Of a stretch of DNA of 64,000 nucleotides, positions 46,301-54,151 are shown piece after piece. The notes under the pieces are model-generated. The model did no database searches. It worked only from the letters and a program-made list of their open reading frames with translations, and was not told where the DNA came from. Source of the DNA: a bacterium (GTDB lineage: Bacteria; Planctomycetota; Planctomycetia; Isosphaerales; Isosphaeraceae); assembly GCA_016125085.1 (NCBI GenBank), contig WGMM01000028.1, positions 1 to 64,000 of the forward strand, written 5' to 3'. A program made the translations under genes and the position numbers. Each line of letters starts with the position of its first letter. The stretch's first letter is position 1.

Positions 46301-46352
46301 CAAGCGGACCCCGGAAAAGGGGTCAGACCCCTTTATTGCGGTCGAATCATGA
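43332..46352 (+). CDS. AddB-like PD-(D/E)XK nuclease with Fe-S cluster motif
   Basis: 1006 residues. The C-terminal nuclease carries LIDYKTG (Asp871, Lys873) and QLPIYAMMV. The four Cys of an AddB-type iron-sulfur staple are visible: one in FSLCPFRFFGNY (about 690) and three in FGCEDRCDLAELC (about 973-983). The N-terminal half corresponds to the inactivated helicase region, but I see no GxGKT Walker A, unlike Bacillus AddB. Works with the next gene in double-strand break resection. The last codons (EKGSDPF) are translated from a GGGGTC palindrome, so the stop lies beyond the repeat. Confidence 0.85.
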   Translation: MIQLWLATPATLERHWADLSSDLGLVVLQPGDPQGRRQGDEVVSLQRLCLKLLREAGISVGTLFERAQIDEVIRAALRDERCSSIAEYQGVLRRPGMVRRLSDRLKRTAAQDYADPEALPWFADISLETLRAVYREYLAAAGGIDVPGLFLRFLAESQAPRLQGAIDRWHEKLSDRFGSRYALVIPAADRLLEDDLKFERAISMLLFDRFPEVHLGAHVWPDDDPARVQNLAEGWMAVGAGLQPIEPAQDVPECWFCDTNEKPAREALIDTKRLRFVKTRDDQAEIALITEHVSGLIEGGIPPGEIEIRTPLQGTFVDHLRESLERAGVTVVPPMSRVIDSPQVRTVLDMAEAIAADWPTEALADVLRHPSFRKEAFAVEVTELDIARMALAIERLGNVNGIELIRRMLLVRLDEDAARRRDTQADFGHALMAVEALTNLETALAAPAQEGDWESRVSELVSYLQALFDENFLAETAVRNLLECLENGVGAALSGDRSPWSWTDFLREAQLRAESRFLTPAGSESAAVKIGVGESDAALPVRHLVLAGMTEGHYPSRAKIRDALMRSDEVDLQALYASQMRRFREAVGAASETLWISWHSRNEQGIETEPCGFLRQVPWESIKPVARIPAEFEPDPEILHAVEAASLRIRSRGGPFDGELMSPLASNALANRFGPDFTFSASSLEAFSLCPFRFFGNYVLGLGGEEIDDDLATDYRAEGEAIHAVLEDLHRSMPVAGIVALSDDAIHAKLEQLVAQRHPCPPRLASSDLGRARWEVQNLRIVTKLSAYSRQIRRDLEPPSARARGKSNAATLFDGDFEVLQCELRSGSDRGGLERLTIDADAGGVRFRIGGRIDRIDGVPRGDVRGVRLIDYKTGSQITENDVKARLHLQLPIYAMMVHQSRFGAVEYHVEDLGFWYLKGATGGYRSIREWVSPGAPLDIEILRIELEPFLRTLVADLRAGRFPVRPRVFGCEDRCDLAELCRIRERRARKRTPEKGSDPFIAVES

Positions 46353-46400
46353 CTCGGGACCGAAAAAGGGGTCTGACCCCTTTTTTCTTGACCCCTTTTT
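46313..46400. repeat. Pair of GGGGTC/GACCCC palindromes (REP-like), copy 2, plus a half site
   Basis: First palindrome 46315-46334 with central A, second 46363-46386 with central T, about 28 nt apart. A half copy (TTGACCCCTTTTT) follows at 46388-46400. The arrangement is the same as at 18138-18198, including the preceding CCG. It overlaps the end of the AddB-like reading frame and lies before the AddA-like start. Confidence 0.85.
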
Positions 46401-46425
46401 GCTCTGATGAATCCGGAGCCCGCTG

Positions 46426-49200
46426 ATGGAATTCCCGCTCGATCCCGAACAACGCCGGGCTGTGGAAGCCGCCGGAGTCTCCGTACTTCTTACCGCAGGT
46501 GCCGGCTGCGGCAAGACAGGCACGATCACGGCCCGGTTCATGCACCTGCTGGGTAAGCGCGATGCCCCCGAGTTGCTCGCTTCGCCGGAATGCCGTGTTC
46601 AGGTGGGGCGAATCGGTGTTCTGACATTCACGAATAAGGCTGCCGCCGAGCTTCGGCACCGGATTCGGTCCGCTTGCGAACGAGAGGCCGAAAAGCATGC
46701 CGCGCTCGCTGCGGATTCGGAACGATCCGCCGAGGCGGCCCGATACTGGCAACTCGTAAGTTTCGCCGTGGACGGCATGACGATTTCGACCTACCACTCG
46801 TTCTATGAACGAATGGTGCGGGAATTCGCCGACATGCTTGAGCTGGATCCCGACGTGCGACTGCTCGACGAGCGAATCGCCGCGGGATTGAAGCGTGAGG
46901 CCGCCCGCGACGCCGTCCGCGAACGGCTGACGACTCAAGACCCCGTGCTGATCGCCTATGCCGCACGACACCGGCTGGACGGCGTCGTCGATCAGCTTGT
47001 CGCCCTGCTTGGCCTGGGGGATCATCAGACGCTCGTCTCCGAAATCGCCCAGGCGGACGAATCGGCCTTCTGCGAGCGCTGGCTGAGCGGCTGGTACGCC
47101 CGTGTCGACCCGCTGGCGGATCGGCTGGAGGCACTTCTTCAGGAGATCGTGGCATTTCCTGCGACAGGTCTTACCTCCACCTGGATCGGCAAATCCCAGG
47201 CCGCGGCCGAGGCACTGACGCGGATCGAAGACGATCGCTACGGCGCTTTGTCAGCTGCCGTTCGGGCACTGCCCGGGCCATATCCGAAACGCCCCGGGCT
47301 GAACGAACTTCTGGATGATCTGAAAACGCTCAAAGAGAACACCGCTTTCGATCTGATGCAGGGCGACCTGAAGCTGCTCGAACAGGCCGCGGCCGAAACG
47401 ATCGTCCTGGCCCGCATGGTGGAGACGGCCCGAGGGCTTTACGAGGAAATGAAGCGTCGGCGACGCGCCGTCGACTTCGACGATCTGGTCGTGAAAGTGC
47501 GTGAACTCTCGGCTCAGGGCGTGACGCCGCGGGGCCGCACCGGGCCGATATTCGAACATTTTCTCGTGGACGAGTTTCAGGATACGGACCGCCTGCAATC
47601 GGTGGTTCTGCAGGCGCTGGCCGGGCCGTCGTTCGGCCATGGGGCTTTGTTCGTGGTCGGCGACGTCAAACAGGCGATCTACCGGTTTCGGGGTTCGGAT
47701 CCTGAAGCCTTGCTGGAACTGCGTGACGTGATCCCGCCCGAAGGCCATTTGAGCCTCGCAAGCAATTATCGCAGTCGAAAAGCGATCGTCGAATTCGTGA
47801 ACATTCTGGCTCGGTCGATGTATCCCGACTTGCCGGACGATCCATCGCTGGCCAGTGGTCTGTGCACTCAGGCCGCACTGGCGGAACGCCCCGCAGCCGT
47901 CGACATGCTCTGGACCGTTCCCGCCGACGGTGGCGGGGCACCGGGCGCTCAAGCCGATGCCGACCTTCTCGGGTCAGAAACTCATCGGGCCGAGGCCGCG
48001 AACCTGGCCGCGCATCTGCGCCGACTTGTCGACGCCGGGATACCGGTCGGGGCACGCCGCCGCGACGGCGAGGTGACGAACGCCCGGCCGGGCGATATCG
48101 TCCTGCTCAGCCGCAGCCGCAGCCACTGGCGGATCTATGAACAGGCCCTGATGCGTGAAGGTTTCCAGGTCCATCAGGACTCCGTCGGCGGTTTCTTCCG
48201 GCGCCAGGAAGTGCGGGATCTCGTGAACCTGCTCGCAGTGGCCGAATATCGGATGGACGATCTTCGGCTGGCCGCGTGCCTGCGAGGTCCGATGTTCGCC
48301 GTGACGGACGAAACGCTCTTCATGCTGGCGGGGGAATCGTTCCGCCCGGGGCAATCGCTCGCCGACCGATTCTGGGGCGAGCCCTCCGCCGGGTTCGAAG
48401 GGATATCGGCAACCGACCGGGCGATGCTCGAAAGGGCCCGGAAAATCCTCGAAGAATTGCATCGGTTGAAGGCGCAGTTGCCGCCGAGTCGGGTGGTGAG
48501 GCTGGCGATCGAGCGAACGGGCTTCGAAGCGATCGCTCGGGCGACGGCTGATGAGCCGGAACGTGCACTGGCGAATCTCGAAACGCTGGTGGACGATGCC
48601 AGGTCATTCGACCGCGACCCTGATTTCGGCTGGCCGGCCATGATCCGCCAGTGGCTTTCCGATCTCGATTCGACGTCGCGATTCGACGAAGCCGTCGTCG
48701 ACGCACCTGCGGATCGAATCCGGTTTCTGACCATTCATGCGGCGAAGGGGCTGGAGTTTCCGGTCGTGATCATGCCTGGCCTGAACAGCCCCTCGCCCCA
48801 GCGAACAGGCCCGTATCTGATCCACCCGAAACTTGGCCTGATCACTCGCTCACGTACGCCAGACGAGTCGCCCGATGGTGCGGACCATCCCGCGATGGCA
48901 CTCGCGACACTGGCCGTCAGGGACGACGAAGATCGCGAAATCGATAATCTGCTCTATGTCGCTGCCACGCGAGCTATGGACAAACTGATTTTAAGCGCCG
49001 TCTTCGATCCGGCCGCCACGAACAAGGACGGCTCTCCGAAGACTCCCGCAGGGCCATTCCTCAAACGCCTTACCCGGGCATTCGATCTGAATACCGGGCG
49101 GCCTTTTGTGCCTGGACCGGAGACTCCGCCGGAAGTGATCGTGCACCGGTTCGAAGAAGCCCCGGCTGAAGGCACAACGACAGCCCGCCGGGGGCGTTGA
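46426..49200 (+). CDS. AddA-like UvrD/Rep-family helicase without nuclease domain
   Basis: 924 residues, ATG with GGAG 9 nt upstream. Superfamily 1A motifs in order: Walker A AGAGCGKT (24-31), LTFTNKAAAEL, STYHSFYERMV, Walker B VDEFQDTD (Asp382-Glu383), DVKQAIYRFRGSDP, LASNYRS, FLTIHAAKGLEFPVVIMPG, and LYVAATRAMDKLIL. Translocates 3' to 5' on DNA to feed the partner nuclease. Typical AddA proteins exceed 1150 residues because of a C-terminal PD-(D/E)XK domain; here the protein ends shortly after the helicase motifs. Thus the pair would have one nuclease site, in the AddB-like subunit. Confidence 0.9.
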   Translation: MEFPLDPEQRRAVEAAGVSVLLTAGAGCGKTGTITARFMHLLGKRDAPELLASPECRVQVGRIGVLTFTNKAAAELRHRIRSACEREAEKHAALAADSERSAEAARYWQLVSFAVDGMTISTYHSFYERMVREFADMLELDPDVRLLDERIAAGLKREAARDAVRERLTTQDPVLIAYAARHRLDGVVDQLVALLGLGDHQTLVSEIAQADESAFCERWLSGWYARVDPLADRLEALLQEIVAFPATGLTSTWIGKSQAAAEALTRIEDDRYGALSAAVRALPGPYPKRPGLNELLDDLKTLKENTAFDLMQGDLKLLEQAAAETIVLARMVETARGLYEEMKRRRRAVDFDDLVVKVRELSAQGVTPRGRTGPIFEHFLVDEFQDTDRLQSVVLQALAGPSFGHGALFVVGDVKQAIYRFRGSDPEALLELRDVIPPEGHLSLASNYRSRKAIVEFVNILARSMYPDLPDDPSLASGLCTQAALAERPAAVDMLWTVPADGGGAPGAQADADLLGSETHRAEAANLAAHLRRLVDAGIPVGARRRDGEVTNARPGDIVLLSRSRSHWRIYEQALMREGFQVHQDSVGGFFRRQEVRDLVNLLAVAEYRMDDLRLAACLRGPMFAVTDETLFMLAGESFRPGQSLADRFWGEPSAGFEGISATDRAMLERARKILEELHRLKAQLPPSRVVRLAIERTGFEAIARATADEPERALANLETLVDDARSFDRDPDFGWPAMIRQWLSDLDSTSRFDEAVVDAPADRIRFLTIHAAKGLEFPVVIMPGLNSPSPQRTGPYLIHPKLGLITRSRTPDESPDGADHPAMALATLAVRDDEDREIDNLLYVAATRAMDKLILSAVFDPAATNKDGSPKTPAGPFLKRLTRAFDLNTGRPFVPGPETPPEVIVHRFEEAPAEGTTTARRGR

Positions 49201-49209
49201 ACGGTGCGA

Positions 49210-50193
49210 TCAACGGGAGACTTTGCGCAGCGGGTTCATGGAGCGGATCTGATTCGCCGTACGTTCCATGATACCGGCCGATGCGACTTCATGGCTGGGT
49301 TTCGCCCCGGTGCCTGCCGTCCGGCTCATCCGTTCACGCACAAGGTCGCCGAGATATTCGGCGAACCAGAAATCGGGCTGAATTTGCTGAATGGCGTCGA
49401 TTTCCTGGCGGATCGCGTTCCATTCGGCGGCGTCGGCAGGGCCTTTGTTGATGCGTTCCACCAGCGCCGCGGCCCGGCAATAGGCCAGATGCCCGCGCCG
49501 GGAGTCGGGTAACGAACCGGAGTCGAGGAGTTGCTGATAAACGTGGCCGGCGTCGGCGTATTTGCGGGCCCGAAAGGCGTCGTCCGCTTCGGCGATATCG
49601 AACTGCCGCACTTTGGAAGCCGGCTCATTGGCGCTCGCCTGTGGTTCCGGCAGTTTCGAAACGGTTGACGCCGGAGCGGAAGCCAGAGGCCGCCGGGGCT
49701 CTTCGGTGGCGATTGGCGGCACTTCACCCGGTTCGGGCAAGGCCTGCGGTTCCGCCAGATCCGACTTGCCAGCGGCCTTGGGCACGGCGATACCTGCCGT
49801 AACTTCGGGCGACGAGCCGATCGCCCGATTCGTGGCGTCGATCGTGGTGGTCGGCGGCTCGGCTGGTTCGCCAGTACCCGCGACTGAGTCGATCAGCTTG
49901 AGATTCTGGGCGTATTGATCGGCAATGTCATGATGGCCTGCCTGACGCGACTGATGAATCGCGACCTGATACGTCTTCCGGAGCTGTTCGACGATCGCCT
50001 TGCAATCCTCAGCGGGCGCGGTCTCCAGCGCGGATTCCATCATCTGGATCGCCTCGTCGAGCGACCCGTCTGCCATGCGTTCCCTGGCGTGGCTCAGTAA
50101 TTGACTCGTCTTCTGCGTTTCCGCGCCTTTTATCGGTACGGCGGATAACGAGAGGCAGCTGATGATGACCAGTATTCGGCGAGACACCCGCAT
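49210..50193 (-). CDS. Exported TPR-like protein of unknown function
   Basis: 327 residues with a signal peptide (ILVIISCLSLSAVPIKGAE). Two helical repeat regions, at about 30-85 (ARERMADGSLDEAIQMMESAL) and about 195-290 (ADDAFRARKYADAGHVYQQLLDSG...LAYCRAAALVERI), are separated by a Pro/Ala/Glu-rich linker. No catalytic motif. Its stop lies 9 nt from the end of the AddA-like gene on the opposite strand. I infer a periplasmic scaffold protein. Confidence 0.75.
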   Translation of the reverse strand: MRVSRRILVIISCLSLSAVPIKGAETQKTSQLLSHARERMADGSLDEAIQMMESALETAPAEDCKAIVEQLRKTYQVAIHQSRQAGHHDIADQYAQNLKLIDSVAGTGEPAEPPTTTIDATNRAIGSSPEVTAGIAVPKAAGKSDLAEPQALPEPGEVPPIATEEPRRPLASAPASTVSKLPEPQASANEPASKVRQFDIAEADDAFRARKYADAGHVYQQLLDSGSLPDSRRGHLAYCRAAALVERINKGPADAAEWNAIRQEIDAIQQIQPDFWFAEYLGDLVRERMSRTAGTGAKPSHEVASAGIMERTANQIRSMNPLRKVSR

Positions 50194-50510
50194 GACATCC
50201 TTGTCCTTTCGAGCACTGTGATGTGCAAGCGGGCAGGGGGCTTACGTTCCCTGCATCGCTCTTCATCACCACCCGGTCATCCTTGACCAGGCACTCCCGT
50301 AACCGATCCTTGTATTCAGGGCGACAGACTCTTCCTGAGCCCAGTCACCCGATGGCTCCGGATCATCGCTCAAGTCGCTCGAGTCGTCAAGCCGATCTCG
50401 GCGAATCGATCGATGAAACTTGAGCGAATGTCGTAAGTTTCTGTATTCAATATGGTTGCCGGTATTTCTTTCGGTCTGGCGAGACTTGCGGGGCAACTCG
50501 TTTCGATCTC
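50194..50510. other. Intergenic region upstream of the exported TPR-like gene, 317 bp
   Basis: Both flanking genes are on the minus strand, so it should contain the amidohydrolase terminator and the next promoter. I see no strong hairpin with a T-run and no clear -35/-10 pair. The stretch around 50430-50470 is the most AT-rich. Confidence 0.45.
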
Positions 50511-52250
50511 TTACCTGAGCCGCTTTCCTCCCAGCCAGGTTTCCAGCACGCGCGTTTCGCGCAGATCGTCGACGGAGCATCGGTCGACTTCCCGGTCCGT
50601 TACGATAAAGTCAGCCAGCTTGCCGACTTCAAGGGACCCCGCGTCCTTTTCCAGAAACAGCACCCAGGCGTTTTCGATCGTATACATCCGGATGACTTCC
50701 TTGCGGGTTAAGCCCTGTTCCGGGTGAAGCGGCCGGTCGAGGTCGCGGCACCGGCGCGATTCGGCGATCCACATCGCCAGCCATGGGTCGTACGGATTCA
50801 CGGATCGAAGGCTTCCGATCTTCTGCATATGATCGCTGCCGCCCCCGACTTTCAGGCCCGCGTCGATCATCGATCGCAGGGGCTGGAACCGGCTCATCCG
50901 TTCGTCGCCGAACTGTTTCAGCAGCGTGCGGCCGTCAAGCCAGAACCAGATCGGCTGAAGGTCGATCACGACACCATGTTTCGCCGCTTTGGCGATACTC
51001 TCCGGGGCCATGAAGTTACAGTGCGTGACACACGGCCGGGTGGCCGCGATCGGTTTCTCCTGGTCGAGCTTCGCGTACGAATCCACAAGCAGCTTGACGG
51101 CACCGTCGCCCACGCTGTGGGCCGTGAACTGGAGCCCGGCGTCGGCGACTTTGCGGATCATGGCTTCGAGATATCGGCTGGGCGTGCGCTGCACGCCCCG
51201 ATACGTCTTGTCGCGAATGCCGTAAATTTCGCTTTCGCCCCACGGGTCGATCATCAGGGCACTGCCGGTGAGCATGCCGCCATCCAGCCAGATCTTGGTG
51301 CCGATGATCTGCAGCTGAAGATCAGGCTTTCGCAACGGATGGGCGATGATCCCGTCGATCGCCTTTTCGGTGACTTCCCAGGGCGCGTCCGAAGGAAAAG
51401 TGTGCGAAACCCGCAACCGTACCGTCAGCTCGTCCGACTTTCGCAGAGCGTCGTATACGTCGACGGAAGAAGGACTCGCGCCCCGGTCGGCGATCGTCGT
51501 GAAGCCGACTTTGTTGTAATCCGCAAAGAGCGATTTGACATGTTCCAGCGTTTCGGCCTGAGTCGGCGATTTGGTCAGTTCCTTCGCCTCGATCTTCGGC
51601 GTGAAGGCTCGCACCATGCCTGTCGGTTCGCCGGCGGCGTCGAATTCCACGAAGCCTGTCATTCCGGCGGGATGCCGGTAATTCCGGTCGATCCCGGCGG
51701 ATTTGAGTGCGGCTGTGTTGAGCATCGTGTCCGGCCCGGTGCTGAACGAAACGGGGTGCCGCGGGGCGACCGAGTCCAGCTCGGCTCGCGTGGGATACCT
51801 CTGCTCTTTCAGCCGCGTGACGAACACCTGCCGCACTGCGATCAGACTGCCTTCCGGCTGAGCCGCTACGCGGCTGCGTATGTAATCGAGCAACTGTGCG
51901 ATGTCGCCGATCGCGGGGATTTCGTGGTCATGTTCATGCGTCGCAGCACCGACGGGGTGCGCGTGCGAATCCATCAGGCCAGGCAGTATCGTTCGGCCCC
52001 GCATGTCCAGCCGCTTGATTTCGGAGCCCGGTCGATCGAGCATTTTCGCGGCTTCGCCCAGAGCGATGATCCGGTCGCCGCGGATGGCCATGGCGTCGGT
52101 GACCGTGAAGTCGGCGTCAACAGTGACGATGCGGGCGTTGGTGATGAGATAAGTGGTATCATCCGCACGGCCAACCGAGGCGAATGCCCAGATCAAAGAC
52201 AATGAAGCCAGTATCCGGGTGTGCGTTCGTGCTCGCGATTCCATTTCCAT
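50511..52250 (-). CDS. Exported amidohydrolase (YtcJ-like, amidohydrolase 3 family)
   Basis: 579 residues from the ATG at 52250, directly after GAGGA; a second ATG is two codons later, and longer extension lacks a signal peptide. Signal peptide about 3-25 (THTRILASLSLIWAFASVGRA). Metal-site motifs: LPGLMDSHAHPVG (HxH), FTAHSVGDGAV, VTHCNFMAP, and VGGGSDHMQ near the C-terminus. N-terminal beta-sandwich ITNARIVTVDADF. Family members hydrolyse amide or related bonds of small molecules; substrate unknown. It probably acts outside the cytoplasm. Confidence 0.88.
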   Translation of the reverse strand: MEMESRARTHTRILASLSLIWAFASVGRADDTTYLITNARIVTVDADFTVTDAMAIRGDRIIALGEAAKMLDRPGSEIKRLDMRGRTILPGLMDSHAHPVGAATHEHDHEIPAIGDIAQLLDYIRSRVAAQPEGSLIAVRQVFVTRLKEQRYPTRAELDSVAPRHPVSFSTGPDTMLNTAALKSAGIDRNYRHPAGMTGFVEFDAAGEPTGMVRAFTPKIEAKELTKSPTQAETLEHVKSLFADYNKVGFTTIADRGASPSSVDVYDALRKSDELTVRLRVSHTFPSDAPWEVTEKAIDGIIAHPLRKPDLQLQIIGTKIWLDGGMLTGSALMIDPWGESEIYGIRDKTYRGVQRTPSRYLEAMIRKVADAGLQFTAHSVGDGAVKLLVDSYAKLDQEKPIAATRPCVTHCNFMAPESIAKAAKHGVVIDLQPIWFWLDGRTLLKQFGDERMSRFQPLRSMIDAGLKVGGGSDHMQKIGSLRSVNPYDPWLAMWIAESRRCRDLDRPLHPEQGLTRKEVIRMYTIENAWVLFLEKDAGSLEVGKLADFIVTDREVDRCSVDDLRETRVLETWLGGKRLR

Positions 52251-52462
52251 GATTCCTCGATGCGGACCATTATCGGCCGAAAATCCAAGTTCGGTTCGAT
52301 CCAGATTGCGCTGGTCAAGTAACACCCTGACGTGATACTTGATCGAAGTTCGACTGATTTTACGATTTTCGAAGGGGCGACACTTCCGAAAAAATCGGAA
52401 TCGTCTCGAATCGGACAACGATCGTCGAGTTTTCCCGATTTCAACCCGGGCAGAACTCACGA

Positions 52463-54100
52463 TCATGGAAAGTGACCTTCGCTCGGAATACCGACGCGAT
52501 TGACGATCGGATACATGACAGCATCTTCGACCGGCATCAGAATGAAGAATGAGTCGTCTTCGTAGACTGGGGTCCAGCCTGGCCGGTTCCGAAAATCCAC
52601 TGCTTCTTCGAGCATTTTCGGTTTGAGTTCGCTCGATTTCGACAATAGTACGGCTTGAGTGGGATATCTCTTCAGGACGTTTTCCCAGCCCGGTAGTGCC
52701 CGATAGAATTTGAGATTTTCTTCGAGCATGCCTGCCGGATATGCCACTTCATAACGACTGTCCAGGCTCACAAGCACATCAGGGAAGAGATTCCACGAAA
52801 CGAATGCTCCTGAAGTGAACGAAACCATGAGATTTCCACGAAATCCTGTCTCCCGCAGGTACTTCACGGCGCCGACCGGATAGATCGGGACTTGATGAGT
52901 ATCTTTCTCGATCACAGTTGGAAGACTTGGAAATATGTCTGATTTCGAAATCGAAAAGCCCAGATAAAATATGGCAAGGATCGTCCAGAACAGTGTCAAA
53001 ATGGTCGATCGATTGCGCCACATGTTTTCGATCTCGTCGCCAAGCCAGGTGTTTTTCAGCCAGGCGGGAACCAGGGAAATCCACACGACCGAAAAGATCG
53101 GCAAATGACGTTGATGACGGAGAGCCAGAATTCCGGTCACTAATATCAGAGCGATCCCTCTTGGTTTATGCGTTCGGGAGGCGAAGGCGGCGTAACCGGC
53201 CGTTATCGCCGCACCGATGAAAAATGCCAGATAACCTCGTGTTCGAAGTTTCCAGAGAGGCGCCCACTCGGTGATCTCCGGGCGGGGCATCCGAACCGCA
53301 TGCCAGAGATATTCCGGATAGTCGATTCCGTAGGGAGTCGCCAGCAGCATGAGCGACATCAGAACGATACACGCGAAAAGATGCCATGTCTGCCACCAGG
53401 TGTCGTAAAAGGAACGACTCGTAAGATACTTGCGGATTGTCGTTTCGAAAGTGTAAAGAATCAAGATTCCAAGGCCAACGATGCAACCGGCGTGCATGTT
53501 TACCCAAACAAGAAAGATAGACAGAAATGCAGGCACCCAGGATTTTCGCCCCTTTTCGTCGAGTGCCAGACAGATCATCAGGAGGCTTGCGAAAAACAGT
53601 GTGAACATTTGTGCGCGAACGTTGGAAATGCCGATTTCGAAGAGAAAGATCGCCGGAACCGAACAAAAGCAAAAGGCGGAAGCGAAGGCTTCCCGGCAAC
53701 GGGCGGTCGCCGAAACGGCTGCTGCAATACCGCTCAAGATCGCCAACTTCAGCATAAGCAGGCCACTGCTGCCCCAGCCACTGGCGACACTCGTCAAATA
53801 AAGCACGAAGCCGGTTCCCCATTCGTGATGTACGACTGGAGAAACGGTGGGGACGTACGAGAAATGGTCTTGATACGGAAATTCGCCCGTATTGCGAATC
53901 TCGCGAATCAAGGCGATTTCATGAAAAAGATCCAGATCGATAATATTTCGCACCAGTGCTGCGCTGATCAGCATCGCCGAAAGGCTGATGCAAGAACTGA
54001 TCAGCAGAGCGGGTTTCCGATCGTTCGATGCGGAAAAGCGTGATATATCGTTGCCGACAGCATCTTTATCGCTCGGATTCGAAGTGGGCGATTCGTTCAT
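52463..54100 (-). CDS. Polytopic membrane protein, possibly GT-C-like, of unknown function
   Basis: 545 residues from the ATG at 54100; a TTG eight codons upstream has no ribosome-binding site. About eleven membrane helices, then a soluble C-terminal domain of about 130 residues. The first external loop has DLDLFHEIALIREI and SPVVHHEWGTGFVLY, an acidic/His/Trp pattern like that of GT-C lipid-linked sugar transferases, but the family is not certain. Base composition is lower in GC (near 47-50% by eye) than its neighbours, which suggests acquisition from elsewhere. No operon partner is evident. Confidence 0.68.
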   Translation of the reverse strand: MNESPTSNPSDKDAVGNDISRFSASNDRKPALLISSCISLSAMLISAALVRNIIDLDLFHEIALIREIRNTGEFPYQDHFSYVPTVSPVVHHEWGTGFVLYLTSVASGWGSSGLLMLKLAILSGIAAAVSATARCREAFASAFCFCSVPAIFLFEIGISNVRAQMFTLFFASLLMICLALDEKGRKSWVPAFLSIFLVWVNMHAGCIVGLGILILYTFETTIRKYLTSRSFYDTWWQTWHLFACIVLMSLMLLATPYGIDYPEYLWHAVRMPRPEITEWAPLWKLRTRGYLAFFIGAAITAGYAAFASRTHKPRGIALILVTGILALRHQRHLPIFSVVWISLVPAWLKNTWLGDEIENMWRNRSTILTLFWTILAIFYLGFSISKSDIFPSLPTVIEKDTHQVPIYPVGAVKYLRETGFRGNLMVSFTSGAFVSWNLFPDVLVSLDSRYEVAYPAGMLEENLKFYRALPGWENVLKRYPTQAVLLSKSSELKPKMLEEAVDFRNRPGWTPVYEDDSFFILMPVEDAVMYPIVNRVGIPSEGHFP

Positions 54101-54151
54101 TCGCTTGCGGGGCCGATACTGCAATAATCTACGCTTTGCAATGAGCGGTTT

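Noticed and set aside
52251..52466. N-terminal extension of the amidohydrolase frame to 52466
   Set aside because: The extension is Arg/Ser-rich and would bury the signal peptide; the ATG at 52250 follows GAGGA directly.
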